DNA of 64,000 nucleotides from Pseudogulbenkiania sp. (GCA_018260425.1 JAGLBD010000007.1:13478-77477), one strand, 5' to 3'; numbered from the stretch's first letter, positions 50,065 to 59,073 are shown. Notes: generated by a model not told the origin, from the letters alone. Made by a program: numbers and translations.

Positions 50065-50819
50065 TGTTTTTTCTCCAGACGGATCCGCTCGATCAATTTG
50101 GCGTATTTATGGAAGCTGTTCATGCAGCCAATGAAAATGTGGACAAATCCGGGTAATCCATCACGAAAACCCTGGCGCACTATATAGAACTTGATGAAGC
50201 GCGTCAGTGGACTGACCAGCAACCGGCCTGCTCCCACACGTTTTCCACAGGCAAACAGGGCCTCTGCCTGCAAAGTGGTATAGCGGTTTTGTTTTTCCAG
50301 ATAACGCGCAATATCTTCTCCCGACTCGTGCATCAAGTCGCCTTTGAGGTTTTCCACAGCCGATGTGGTGCGAACAAACTCGTGCACGAGATCATCCGAC
50401 CACTGTGCCTTGCGCCGGTTGAACAAGCGCAGACTCCAGTCCGGATAGCCTTCGCCATGTCGTAGAAAACGGCCCATGAATTTGTTGCTACGGGCAAAAC
50501 GATAGGCATCTGCCTGTGGATTACTCAGTATCCCCTTGATATTCATGGCTAATTCTTCGGATAGCCACTCATCGGCATCCAGACACAATACCCAGTCATT
50601 ACGAGCCGAATTCACCGCGAATTGTTTCTGTGGTCCGAAACCACACCAGGGATTGTGGATAACGTTCGCTCCATAGTTTCTTGCTATGGACTCGGTTTCA
50701 TCGGTACTTCCCGAATCGACGATCACGATTTCGTCGGCAAAGGGAACACTTGCCAAACAGTTTTCCAGTTGTTGACCTGCATTTTTGGTAATCAGAACGA
50801 GGCTGAGAGCAACCTGCAT
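50061..50819 (-). CDS. waaE: Family 2 glycosyltransferase, LPS core WaaE type
   Basis: The 252-residue enzyme starts SLVLITKNAGQQLENCLASV with GT2 motifs IVIVDSGSTDET and LCLDADEW (DxD metal site). Together with GEGYPDWSLRLFNRRKAQW these match WaaE/KdtX-like LPS core glucosyltransferases. A C-terminal segment (SPLTRFIKFYIVRQGFRDGLP) would associate with the membrane. The gene runs divergently from waaC across the DnaA-box gap and precedes the epimerase gene in one operon. Confidence 0.92.
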   Translation of the reverse strand: MQVALSLVLITKNAGQQLENCLASVPFADEIVIVDSGSTDETESIARNYGANVIHNPWCGFGPQKQFAVNSARNDWVLCLDADEWLSEELAMNIKGILSNPQADAYRFARSNKFMGRFLRHGEGYPDWSLRLFNRRKAQWSDDLVHEFVRTTSAVENLKGDLMHESGEDIARYLEKQNRYTTLQAEALFACGKRVGAGRLLVSPLTRFIKFYIVRQGFRDGLPGFVHIFIGCMNSFHKYAKLIERIRLEKKQ

Positions 50820-51325
50820 GATATCAAGATGTTCCTTTTATTAACTGAAGAAGGCAGATGAAGTGCCTTACTTTCTGTGTATAACCCTGTTTTTCCCTTT
50901 TTTATCATTAGCTTGCATGACAGGAAAAACTGTTCCTCATTGATCTTGTTTCAGGTTGGTCAGTTGTGGATAAGTTTAGACATTGCTGAATGATACGACT
51001 TGTCCACAGCTTCTGGCGACTTGTTGGAGGTCTCTTGTGAATGCGCGTTTTTGGCTCGCAATCGTTCCTTACCTCGTTATTCATACACGCCCTTATATAA
51101 ACTGATACTACTAATGAAGGTGTATGAAATCTGTGCATAACCCTGTTTTCGTTAATGATTACAGATGGTTGCCTTGTTGAAAAGCACGAGGTTAACACCC
51201 CTCGCCAGTCGATGATAGATTGTGGATAAATTGGACCTTCTGCCAGACGACCTGCTTATCCACATGTGGACAACATGGATTTTACGTGGTTAACCACAGG
51301 CACGCTCGGTTACAATGCGCGCATG
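50820..51325. other. oriC: Candidate chromosomal origin (oriC): DnaA-box cluster in an AT-rich divergent gap
   Basis: Three perfect DnaA boxes lie at 50965-50973, 51221-51229 and 51256-51264. Boxes fitting TGTGNATAA occur at 50876 and 51132, and one-mismatch boxes at 51000, 51265 and 51290. A near-identical 20-base repeat recurs at 50875 and 51131. An AT-rich stretch at 50881-50910 (22 of 30 A/T) could serve as the unwinding element. The gap separates divergent LPS genes. parS sites lie 5.2 kb left and 4.8 kb right. dnaA, dnaN and gidA are not in view, so an origin role is inferred; a datA/DARS-like DnaA reservoir is the main alternative. Confidence 0.7.
50875..51150. repeat. Long direct repeat flanking the origin candidate
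   Basis: CTGTGTATAACCCTGTTTTT (50875-50894) and CTGTGCATAACCCTGTTTTC (51131-51150) match at 18 of 20 positions and lie 256 bases apart in the same orientation. Each contains a DnaA-like box (TGTGNATAA) joined to ACCCTGTTTT. The extension beyond the 9-mer indicates a specific composite element. Confidence 0.85.
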
Positions 51326-52285
51326 ATGAACGTACTGATCGTGCGCACCTCGTCGATGGGGGATTTGATCCACACACTTCCCGCCATTACCGATCTGGTC
51401 AGGCACTACCCCAATATCCGCATCAGCTGGGTGGCAGAAGAAAACTTTGCCGATATCCCCAAGCTGCATCCCGCTGTCATTCGCGTGATTCCGATTGCCT
51501 GGCGACGCTGGCGTAAATCGTTGACGAGTCTTGCGACCTGGCGGGAGATGCGTGCTTTTCGTCATGCTCTTCGCGATACCCGCTGGGATTGGGTAGTGGA
51601 TACTCAGGGATTGCTGAAAAGCGCGCTGCCGGCCCGGATGAGCGGCGGGCCGCTGGCGGGTTACGACCGCCACAGCATTCGTGAACCGCTGGCCAGTGCC
51701 TTCTACCATACCCGCCATGCCGTCAGTCGCGAGCTGTCGGCGGTTGAACGCAATCGTCGTTTGCTCGGCAAGGTGTTTGGTTATGTCGTGGAAGGTGAGG
51801 CGGTATTCGGCATTGGTCGCGGCAATCGGCCAGCCTTTTGTGCTGACGGTGCCTACGCGGTGTTTCTGCATGCCACCAGCCGTGCGTCCAAGGAATGGCC
51901 GGAAACACACTGGATTGCGGCAGGTAACCGTTTGGTGCGGGAGCAGGGATTGCGCATCGTGTTGCCGTGGGGCAGTCACAGCGAACAGCAACGCGCCGAG
52001 CGTTTGGCCGCCGCGATCCCCGGCGCACAGGTCGCGCCCCGCCTGACCTTGGCCGAAGCCGCGGGCTTGTTGGGTCATGCCGCCGCCGTGATCGGGGTGG
52101 ATACCGGTTTGACGCATCTGGCCAACGCCATGGAAGTGCCGCTGGTCGCCATCTATACCGATACCGATCCGTATTACACCGGGGTGGTCGAGACCGCCTG
52201 GGCGGTGAATATCGGTACCACTGGCATGATTCCTTCCGTCGACGACGTGCTTGAGCGTTTGCAAGCACGGCAGAGCCACTCATGA
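51326..52285 (+). CDS. waaC: Lipopolysaccharide heptosyltransferase I
   Basis: The 319-residue GT9 enzyme adds the first heptose to KDO of the LPS inner core. The N-terminus MNVLIVRTSSMGDLIHTLPAI is the WaaC signature. The ADP-heptose site includes LHATSRASKEWPE and the C-terminal DTGLTHLANAMEVP. Start at 51326 is chosen over ATG 51323. It abuts the DnaA-box gap and overlaps waaA by 4 bases. Confidence 0.95.
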   Translation: MNVLIVRTSSMGDLIHTLPAITDLVRHYPNIRISWVAEENFADIPKLHPAVIRVIPIAWRRWRKSLTSLATWREMRAFRHALRDTRWDWVVDTQGLLKSALPARMSGGPLAGYDRHSIREPLASAFYHTRHAVSRELSAVERNRRLLGKVFGYVVEGEAVFGIGRGNRPAFCADGAYAVFLHATSRASKEWPETHWIAAGNRLVREQGLRIVLPWGSHSEQQRAERLAAAIPGAQVAPRLTLAEAAGLLGHAAAVIGVDTGLTHLANAMEVPLVAIYTDTDPYYTGVVETAWAVNIGTTGMIPSVDDVLERLQARQSHS

Positions 52286-53541
52286 ACTGGCGGCCACTCT
52301 ACAGTCTGCTACTGCGGGGACTGACTCCGTTGGTGAAACGTTACCTGAGACGCCGCGCCCGGCAGGCTCCTGCTTATCTGGAACACTGGGACGAACGGTT
52401 TGACGGTGTCGTGAGCGGCATTCCGGCGGGGGCGATCTGGATCCATGCCGTTTCGGTCGGGGAAACCCGCGCGGCAGAGCCGCTGGTGCGTGCCTTGCGT
52501 GCGGCCTGGCCGGAGGCTCCGTTGCTGATGACCCAGATGACGCCGACCGGACGGGCGACTGCCGAGGCCTTGTATGGTGATTTCGCCCATATCCGTTACC
52601 TGCCCTACGACTATGCCGAAGCGGCAAACCGGTTTCTGGCAAGCCTGAAGCCGAAATTCGGGGTGTTGATGGAAACGGAATTGTGGCCGAACCTGATTCA
52701 CCAGGCCCGTTTGCAGGGTGTCCCGCTCTTTGTGGCCAATGCCCGTTTGTCAGAAAAGTCATTGCGTGGCTATCGGCGTATTCGCGGTTTGATCGGCCCG
52801 GCGCTAGGGGAGTTGGCCGCGATTGCGGCACAAAGCCGTGAAGACGCTGACCGGCTGTCGGCACTGGCTCCCTGCCGGGTTCAGGTCTGCGGCAGTATCA
52901 AATACGACATCACGCCTGCGGATGCGATGCTGGCGCTGGGCGCACGGTTTGCCGAACGGATCGGCTCACGGCCGGTGTTTGTGTGTGCCAGTACCCGGGA
53001 AGGCGAAGAAGCGCTGATTCTGGAGAGTTGGCGCAAGCTCGAGACGGACTGTTTGCTGGTGTTGGTGCCACGCCATCCGGAGCGCTTTGATGCCGTTGAG
53101 CAGTTGGCGCGGGAACTCGGCATGCGGGTGGCGCGACGCTCAACGGAAGGGGCATTGCCGGAGGATCTACACGTGTGGATCGGCGACAGTATGGGGGAAG
53201 TGTATGCCTATTATGCCGCGGCCGATGTGACCTTTGTCGGTGGCAGTCTGATGCCGCTGGGCGCGCATAACCTGATTGAACCGGCGGCATTGGGCAAGCC
53301 GGTGCTGTTTGGCCCCTCGACCTTCAATTTTGCCGAAGCCAGCCGTCTGGCGCTGGAAGCCGGTGCTGCCATGCAAGTGGCGGATGCCGATGAGTTGGTG
53401 CAGGCGGTACACACACTGCTCGCCGATCCCGACCGGCGCAAGGAAATGGAAAACGCAGCACGTTCGTTTGCCGCCGCCCACAAGGGGGCGACGGAGCGGG
53501 TGGTGAATCTGATCAGGACAACACTGGAAAGCACGCCGTAA
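52282..53541 (+). CDS. waaA: 3-deoxy-D-manno-octulosonic acid transferase
   Basis: The 419-residue GT30 enzyme transfers KDO from CMP-KDO to lipid A at the inner membrane. Characteristic stretches are AIWIHAVSVGETRAAEPLV near residue 52, LMETELWPNLIHQ and the donor-site SLMPLGAHNLIEPAALGKP. The N-terminal region is hydrophobic enough for membrane attachment. It is coupled to waaC by an ATGA overlap. Confidence 0.97.
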   Translation: MNWRPLYSLLLRGLTPLVKRYLRRRARQAPAYLEHWDERFDGVVSGIPAGAIWIHAVSVGETRAAEPLVRALRAAWPEAPLLMTQMTPTGRATAEALYGDFAHIRYLPYDYAEAANRFLASLKPKFGVLMETELWPNLIHQARLQGVPLFVANARLSEKSLRGYRRIRGLIGPALGELAAIAAQSREDADRLSALAPCRVQVCGSIKYDITPADAMLALGARFAERIGSRPVFVCASTREGEEALILESWRKLETDCLLVLVPRHPERFDAVEQLARELGMRVARRSTEGALPEDLHVWIGDSMGEVYAYYAAADVTFVGGSLMPLGAHNLIEPAALGKPVLFGPSTFNFAEASRLALEAGAAMQVADADELVQAVHTLLADPDRRKEMENAARSFAAAHKGATERVVNLIRTTLESTP

Positions 53542-53542
53542 G

Positions 53543-54166
53543 TCAGAACAGTGCTGCGATGTCGCGGGCGGCTTGCCGGGGGTCGGGAGTGTCGTACAGT
53601 CCGCTGACTACGGCGACGGCATCGGCGCCGGCGTCCACCACGCGAGCGGCATTGGCCGGTGTGATGCCACCGATGGCAACACGTGGAATGCCCAATCCAC
53701 GCGTTTCTTCGAACAGCGACAGGTGCGCCTGCATGGCGTCCGGCTTGGTGGCGGAAGGAAACACCGCACCGAATGCCACGTAGTCGGCCCCCAGTTGCAG
53801 GGCATTGCAGGCCAGCAGGGCCAGGTTGTAGCAGGACACCCCGAGAATGGCGTGCTCGCCGAGCATGTCGCGGGCCTCTGCCAATGTGGCGTCATCGCGT
53901 CCCAAATGCACACCATCCGCCCCGATTCGCCCGGCCAGACGAATGTCGTCATTGATGATGAACAGCGCGCCATGGCGGGCGCATGCGGCTTGCAGCAACC
54001 GGGCCTGACCGATACGCAGCGAGTCGTCATCGGATTTGTTGCGGTATTGCACGATGCGCGCCCCGCCAATCAGTACCTCCTCGGTCAACTGCAGCAGCCG
54101 GTCGGTATCGGCGCTATCCGGCGTGATGGCGTAGAGACCTCGCAAACGCTCAGTTTTCCCGTTCAT
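53543..54166 (-). CDS. thiE: Thiamine-phosphate synthase
   Basis: The 207-residue TIM-barrel enzyme couples HMP-PP with THZ-P. Motifs are YAITPDS, IVQYRNKS, NDDIRLAGRIGADGVHLGRDD and AIGGITPANAARVVDAGADAVAV. The start at MNGKTERLRGLYAIT follows GAGAGGG and overlaps thiD by 17 bases. It works with ThiD and the riboswitch-controlled ThiC elsewhere in the window; no riboswitch was seen before thiD. Confidence 0.96.
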   Translation of the reverse strand: MNGKTERLRGLYAITPDSADTDRLLQLTEEVLIGGARIVQYRNKSDDDSLRIGQARLLQAACARHGALFIINDDIRLAGRIGADGVHLGRDDATLAEARDMLGEHAILGVSCYNLALLACNALQLGADYVAFGAVFPSATKPDAMQAHLSLFEETRGLGIPRVAIGGITPANAARVVDAGADAVAVVSGLYDTPDPRQAARDIAALF

Positions 54167-55019
54167 CGCCACCCTCTCCCGCCTCATCGTCGTCCGCGCC
54201 TTCGCGCGCCCAGAACAAGCGATCGGGTATATGTTGTCCCATGCCGGGCCGATAGGCATTCAGCAAGGTTTGGTAGGTGAATTCCTGGGCATCGCTGACG
54301 GCTTCCTCCAGGGGCATGCCAGTGGCCATCAGTCCGGCAATGGCCGACGACAGCGTGGAACCTGCACCATGGTAGCTGCCGGGCAGACGCTCCCAGTGAT
54401 TGCTGCGGGCCGTTCCGTCCTGGGTATAGAGAATATTGACCACTTCCCGCAGGTTTTCATGGGTGCCGTTGATCAGCACGGCTTCGCAGCCCAGTGCCAG
54501 CAAACGTTGTGCGGCACCATCCAGCGTCAAGGTATCTTCGTCGTCGGGATCATTGGCGGCCAGACGGCGCGCCTCGATACTGTTGAGGGTCAACAGGGTG
54601 ACTTGCGGCAACAGGATATCGCGCATGGCGTGTATCAGGTCTTCATCGGCAAATTCGTCACCGCTGCCACTGGTCAGTACCGGGTCGAGAATCAAGGGGA
54701 CCTCGGGATAATCCCCGGCCAGTTGTGCGACAATGGCGACGTTTTCCACACTACCGAGCAGTCCTGCCTTGAAGGCCATGACCGGCATGTCTTCGAGCAG
54801 ATAACGGGCCTGATCATTGACGAGATCGGCTTCCATGACCATAAAATCACTGATGCCTGCGGTATCCTGCACGGTAACGGCAGTAATGACCGACACGGGA
54901 TGACAACCCAGACTGGCCAGCGTCAGAATATCGGCCTGGATACCGGCGCCACCCGTCGGATCAGAGCCGGTAAGGGTCATGACGACCGGCGGCAGGGTTG
55001 GTTGGCTTGGTAGATTCAA
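54150..55019 (-). CDS. thiD: Hydroxymethylpyrimidine/phosphomethylpyrimidine kinase
   Basis: The 289-residue kinase phosphorylates HMP twice. Ribokinase-family motifs are LTGSDPTGGAGIQADI, ILDPVLTSGSGDEF, LTLNSIEARRL and the active-site LPGSYHGAGSTLSSAIAG, where GAGST carries the anion hole but the usual catalytic Asp position is replaced (HGAGST rather than HGTGCT/D). This is seen in some betaproteobacterial ThiD proteins. The C-terminal tail is unusually acidic. Upstream of thiE in one operon. Confidence 0.94.
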   Translation of the reverse strand: MNLPSQPTLPPVVMTLTGSDPTGGAGIQADILTLASLGCHPVSVITAVTVQDTAGISDFMVMEADLVNDQARYLLEDMPVMAFKAGLLGSVENVAIVAQLAGDYPEVPLILDPVLTSGSGDEFADEDLIHAMRDILLPQVTLLTLNSIEARRLAANDPDDEDTLTLDGAAQRLLALGCEAVLINGTHENLREVVNILYTQDGTARSNHWERLPGSYHGAGSTLSSAIAGLMATGMPLEEAVSDAQEFTYQTLLNAYRPGMGQHIPDRLFWAREGADDDEAGEGGDEREN

Positions 55020-55081
55020 GGCTTGACCTCACTGTTGCACACGATGTGGAACTTTCATTTTACCTGAGCAAGAGGATTTGT

Positions 55082-55246
55082 ATGCGTACCTGGATGTGTT
55101 TGATCTGCGGTTTCATCTACGACGAAGAAGCAGGACGTCCGGAAGACGGTATCGCTCCGGGAACCCCTTGGGAAGATGTGCCGATGAATTGGAACTGCCC
55201 GGATTGCAGCGCCCGCAAGGATGATTTCGAAATGGTCGAAATCTGA
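55082..55246 (+). CDS. rubA: Rubredoxin
   Basis: The 54-residue electron carrier has the two Fe-binding motifs MCLICG (Cys6 and Cys9) and CPDC (Cys39 and Cys42), and the conserved GFIYDEEAGRPEDGIAPGTP and WNCPDCSARKDDFEM. AGAGG 7 bases before the ATG sets the start. It is followed 5 bases later by the M48 lipoprotein gene. Its redox partner is not in the window. Confidence 0.97.
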   Translation: MRTWMCLICGFIYDEEAGRPEDGIAPGTPWEDVPMNWNCPDCSARKDDFEMVEI

Positions 55247-55251
55247 TCGCC

Positions 55252-56091
55252 ATGAAATCGACGTTTTTATTCGTACGGGCGCGGCAGTTGTCGGCTACCG
55301 TGCTGCTGTCGTTGTGTCTGGCCGGCTGTGCCAGCGTGTCGACGACCCAGAGTGGTTCGGTTGGCGTCGCGCGTCAGCAGCGCATGATGTCGGGACTGTC
55401 CGAATCGGACGTAGAGGCCATGTCGGCAAAAACCTATGCCGCGCAACTGACCGAACTGCGGGGCAAGGGTAAGTTGAATACCGACCCGGCCATGACCGCC
55501 CGGGTCAGGCGTGTTTCTGCCCGTCTGATTCGTGAAACGAGTGTTTTCCGTTCCGATGCGGCGCACTGGAAGTGGGACGTGAATGTGGCGGAGCAAGCCG
55601 ATCTGAACGCCTATGCCATGGCCGGCGGCAAGGTCATGGTGTACTCCGGGATCATCAAGCGTCTCTCGTTGAGCGATGCCGAATTGGCGGCCGTATTGGG
55701 TCACGAGTTTTCTCATGCCTTGCGCGAACATACCCGTGAAGGTATGAGTCAGGCGATGGCCCAACAGATGGGACTGGAGCTCATCGGCATGGCGGCCGGA
55801 CTGGATGGCCGACAAATGACTATGGCGACGAAACTGGCGGCCTTGACCTTGTCCATGCCGCACAGCCGGACCATGGAGTCCGAAGCCGACATCATGGGTC
55901 TGGAATTGATGGCGCGGGCCGGATATGACCCGAATGCCGCCATCAGCCTCTGGAAAAAGATGCAGGCACAGGGGGATAATGGAGGTCTGGAGTATCTGTC
56001 GACTCATCCCTCCGGTTCGACGCGCATTCAGGATCTGACTGCGCATTTGCCGCAGGTGATGCCCTTGTATCGCAACGCCGCCAAACAATGA
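55252..56091 (+). CDS. M48-family metallopeptidase lipoprotein
   Basis: The 279-residue protein has a lipoprotein signal with the lipobox LAGC (Cys26). The zinc motif HEFSH is at residues 151-155, with the third ligand in ESEADIMGLELM. It resembles LoiP/YcaL-type outer-membrane peptidases that clear damaged envelope proteins. It has no C-terminal TPR domain, unlike BepA. A parS site follows just after its stop codon. Confidence 0.92.
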   Translation: MKSTFLFVRARQLSATVLLSLCLAGCASVSTTQSGSVGVARQQRMMSGLSESDVEAMSAKTYAAQLTELRGKGKLNTDPAMTARVRRVSARLIRETSVFRSDAAHWKWDVNVAEQADLNAYAMAGGKVMVYSGIIKRLSLSDAELAAVLGHEFSHALREHTREGMSQAMAQQMGLELIGMAAGLDGRQMTMATKLAALTLSMPHSRTMESEADIMGLELMARAGYDPNAAISLWKKMQAQGDNGGLEYLSTHPSGSTRIQDLTAHLPQVMPLYRNAAKQ

Positions 56092-56094
56092 GGC

Positions 56095-56110
56095 TGTTCC
56101 ACGTGGAACA
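56095..56110. other. parS: parS site 5
   Basis: TGTTCCACGTGGAACA is a perfect 16-base palindrome and fits TGTTNCACGTGNAACA. It sits between the stop of the M48 gene and the GTG start of hemJ, 4.8 kb right of the DnaA-box cluster. Confidence 0.85.
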
Positions 56111-56125
56111 GTCCGGGAGTCATGC

Positions 56126-56542
56126 GTGTCGTATCTCTACCTCAAGGCCCTGCATCTGATTTTTGTGACCAGCTGGTTTGCCGGGCTGTTCTATCTACCG
56201 AGAATTTACGTCAATCTGGCCATGGCCGCCCCGGGGGCGGACTATGACCGGCTGTTGCTGATGGCCGGCAAGTTGTTCCGTTTCATGACCCCGCTGGGGA
56301 TTCTGGCACTGCTATTCGGCATGTGGCTGTGGCTGGGTTTCGGTTTTCATGGCGGCTGGTTGCATGCCAAGCTAACGCTAGTGGCCGGGCTGGTGGCGTA
56401 TCATGGCTATTGCCTGACCTTGCTGCGCCGCTTTCGTGCCGGTGAAAACCGCCGCAGCCATGTCTGGTATCGCTATTTCAACGAGATCCCGGTGCTGATC
56501 CTGTTCGCAGTGGTCATTCTGGTGGTCGTGAAACCTTTCTGA
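56126..56542 (+). CDS. hemJ: Protoporphyrinogen IX oxidase, HemJ type
   Basis: The 138-residue protein has four predicted membrane helices and begins MSYLYLKALHLIFVTSWFAGL (GTG start, GGGAG 7 bases upstream), matching HemJ with the conserved His10 and FYLPR. HemJ oxidises protoporphyrinogen IX in bacteria lacking HemG or HemY. The adjacent hemL supports a heme-synthesis role. Confidence 0.92.
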   Translation: MSYLYLKALHLIFVTSWFAGLFYLPRIYVNLAMAAPGADYDRLLLMAGKLFRFMTPLGILALLFGMWLWLGFGFHGGWLHAKLTLVAGLVAYHGYCLTLLRRFRAGENRRSHVWYRYFNEIPVLILFAVVILVVVKPF

Positions 56543-56550
56543 GAGCATTT

Positions 56551-57012
56551 ATGGGTCTGGAAATCGAACGGCGTTTCCGCGTCAAGGGAGACGCCTGGCG
56601 TCAGTTGGCGGAGGGCGTGCGCTACCGCCAGGGCTATCTGTCGGTGGAAGCCGAACGCACCGTGCGGGTGCGAGTGGTTGGCGAGACGGCCTGGCTGACC
56701 ATCAAGGGCATGATTACCCATGCCACGCGCCACGAATTCGAATACGTGATTCCGCTGGCCGATGCCCAGACCATGCTGGATACCCTGTGTCCCATGGTGG
56801 TGGATAAACTGCGCTACCGGATCAACTGGCAGGGTCATGTGTGGGAAGTCGACGAGTTTTTCGCAGAAAATGCTGGTCTGGTGCTGGCCGAAATCGAATT
56901 GCCTGCCGAAGATACGACCTTCGATAGCCCCGACTGGATTGGCGAAGAAGTGACCGAAGACAGCCGCTTCACCAATGCGTATTTGTCCAAGAAACCTTAT
57001 ACACGCTGGTAG
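56551..57012 (+). CDS. CYTH-domain protein (inorganic triphosphatase type)
   Basis: The 153-residue protein begins [20 protein letters not shown] with the ExExK-like EIERRF motif, then [15 protein letters not shown] and [19 protein letters not shown], giving the tunnel-shaped triphosphate-binding CYTH fold. It probably hydrolyses triphosphates such as PPPi or thiamine triphosphate. In the motif the usual Lys is Arg. It lies in the hemJ-hemL operon-like run. Confidence 0.9.
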   Translation: MGLEIERRFRVKGDAWRQLAEGVRYRQGYLSVEAERTVRVRVVGETAWLTIKGMITHATRHEFEYVIPLADAQTMLDTLCPMVVDKLRYRINWQGHVWEVDEFFAENAGLVLAEIELPAEDTTFDSPDWIGEEVTEDSRFTNAYLSKKPYTRW

Positions 57013-57052
57013 CCCCATGGCCAGCGACGATAACAAGCGACAGGAAACCATC

Positions 57053-58330
57053 ATGTCCCGTAACCTTGAACTGTTTGAACGTGCCAAAACAACCATCCCG
57101 GGCGGGGTGAACTCTCCGGTTCGTGCGTTTGGCTCGGTAGGCGGTACGCCGCGTTTTGTGAAGAAAGCCAGTGGTCCCTATTTCTGGGATGCCGATGACA
57201 AGCGCTACATCGATTACATCGGTTCCTGGGGGCCTGCCATTCTGGGTCATGCCCATCCGGAAGTGATTGCCGCCGTGCAACGTGCCGCAGAAGGCGGACT
57301 GTCCTTCGGTGCGCCGACCGAAGCCGAGGTCGAGTTTGCCGAAGTGCTCTGTTCGATGTTGCCATCGCTGGAACATGTGCGGCTGGTGTCGTCCGGTACG
57401 GAAGCGACCATGAGCGCCATTCGCTTGGCGCGCGGCTTTACCGGTCGTGACACCATCGTCAAGTTCGAGGGCTGCTATCACGGTCACTCGGACAGCTTGC
57501 TGGTCAAGGCCGGTTCCGGTTTGCTGACCTTCGGCACCCCGTCGTCCGGCGGTGTTCCTGCCGACTTCACCCGCCATACGCTGGTGTTGGAATACAACAA
57601 TGTGGCGCAACTGGAAGAAACCTTTGCCCGGCTTGGCGACAGCATTGCGTGCGTCATCGTCGAACCGTTTGCCGGCAACATGAACCTGATCCGTCCGTCG
57701 GACGCTTTCGTCAAAGCCTTGCGTACCCTCACGGAAAAGAGCGGTACCGTGCTGATTTACGATGAAGTGATGACCGGTTTCCGTGTCGGCTTGCAGTGTG
57801 CCCAGGGATTGCACGGCATTACGCCGGACCTGACGACGCTGGGCAAGGTGATTGGCGGCGGCATGCCGATGGCGGCGTTTGGCGGACGCAAAGACATCAT
57901 GAACTGCATTGCGCCGCTGGGCAGTGTCTATCAGGCCGGAACCCTGTCGGGCAACCCGGTCGCCGTGGCTGCCGGCCTGACGACCTTGCGTCTGCTGCGC
58001 GAGCCTGGCTTCCATGAAACCCTGACGGCACGAACCCGCCGCCTGGCCGATGGCCTGACCGAGCTTGGCAAACAGGCCGGAGTGGCTTTGAGCGCCGACA
58101 GCGTCGGCGGGATGTTCGGTCTGTATTTCACCCCGGAAGTCCCCACCTGCTTCGCCGAAGTGACCGCCTCTGACCGCGATCATTTCAACCGCTTCTTCCA
58201 TGCCATGCTGGAAGAAGGCGTATACCTGGCGCCTTCCGCCTATGAGGCCGGGTTTGTGTCGATTGCCCATACCGATGCGATTATCGACGAGACGCTGGCC
58301 GCCGCGAAACGCGCACTGGCCAAGGGCTGA
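57053..58330 (+). CDS. hemL: Glutamate-1-semialdehyde 2,1-aminomutase
   Basis: The 425-residue PLP enzyme makes 5-aminolevulinate in the C5 heme pathway. Motifs are the [15 protein letters not shown] start, [15 protein letters not shown], the DEVMTGFRV pyridine-binding Asp and the Schiff-base Lys in [19 protein letters not shown] 8 bases before ATG 57053 sets the start; MASDDNK upstream is in frame but unlikely. A hairpin follows at 58341. Confidence 0.97.
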   Translation: MSRNLELFERAKTTIPGGVNSPVRAFGSVGGTPRFVKKASGPYFWDADDKRYIDYIGSWGPAILGHAHPEVIAAVQRAAEGGLSFGAPTEAEVEFAEVLCSMLPSLEHVRLVSSGTEATMSAIRLARGFTGRDTIVKFEGCYHGHSDSLLVKAGSGLLTFGTPSSGGVPADFTRHTLVLEYNNVAQLEETFARLGDSIACVIVEPFAGNMNLIRPSDAFVKALRTLTEKSGTVLIYDEVMTGFRVGLQCAQGLHGITPDLTTLGKVIGGGMPMAAFGGRKDIMNCIAPLGSVYQAGTLSGNPVAVAAGLTTLRLLREPGFHETLTARTRRLADGLTELGKQAGVALSADSVGGMFGLYFTPEVPTCFAEVTASDRDHFNRFFHAMLEEGVYLAPSAYEAGFVSIAHTDAIIDETLAAAKRALAKG

Positions 58331-58340
58331 TACTGACACT

Positions 58341-58384
58341 CAACGGCACGACATTACGTAGGTGATGCCGTGCCGTTGTTGTTT
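58341..58384 (+). terminator. Terminator hairpin after hemL
   Basis: Arms CAACGGCAC (58341-58349) and GTGCCGTTG (58370-58378) form a nine-base stem with a long loop, followed by TTGTTTC. The T run is interrupted, so termination is moderately likely. Confidence 0.65.
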
Positions 58385-58402
58385 CGGACGTGCGCCGACC
58401 GG

Positions 58403-58945
58403 TTAACCGGCTTCCGACGGTGCCTGATGCCGAGGGACGGGAGCCATGCGCAGTACATCCTTGACCCTTAATGGTTTGCCGACAGGGAAAAGGATATCGT
58501 CATTGAGCTTGCCCATCCTGGCGATCAGCTTGCGTGCTTCTGCCATACCGGTGTTCAGGGTTTCCTGCTGCGCCTTCCACTGATCAATGCCAAGTTTTTT
58601 GCCAAAGGGGCGCAAAGGAATCAACAAGGCCTTGTCCCCGGCATTCCGGCAAATCGTTCCGACTCGATGGAGCTTGCTGGCCAGAGTATGGCATTCAGAT
58701 TTCGGCGTGACGTAGGCCGGGTGACTGCCAGACCATACCGCGTAGACCGCAGGCTCCTCGGCCTGCCAGCCATTCCAGTCGAGGGTGGTTTGAGGGAAGA
58801 ACGTCACGAGGTGTGATCCCTTGAATCCCGAGCTTTCGAGCCAGAATTTCAATTTCTGCAGTGTGCAGTCATCGGCACAGATCATCGAGTTATGAACTGG
58901 TTTGAGATTGTTGAGCGAAGACCTGTTGTTTCCCGCGATTAGCAT
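58403..58945 (-). CDS. Hypothetical protein, lower-GC orphan
   Basis: The 180-residue product has no signal peptide or membrane segment. It has Cys-rich spacing (SMICADDCTLQ, SECHTLA) and a KP-rich C-terminal half ending FPVGKPLRVKDVLRMAP. AGGA 7 bases upstream supports ATG 58945. No known family was recognised. It looks less GC-rich in third positions than its neighbours. It lies alone between hemL and the hisC-like gene. Confidence 0.55.
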   Translation of the reverse strand: MLIAGNNRSSLNNLKPVHNSMICADDCTLQKLKFWLESSGFKGSHLVTFFPQTTLDWNGWQAEEPAVYAVWSGSHPAYVTPKSECHTLASKLHRVGTICRNAGDKALLIPLRPFGKKLGIDQWKAQQETLNTGMAEARKLIARMGKLNDDILFPVGKPLRVKDVLRMAPVPRHQAPSEAG

Positions 58946-59073
58946 GTTGATTCCTGAGAATGAGTATGAAAATTTGCGCTGGTGATTGCGCTCGCATCAT
59001 TTCAGAAGTTCATGGCGTCAACTTGCAAAAAACGCTCAAATGGCCGCAGTGGTCGCGTCTGCCAGACGAAATG

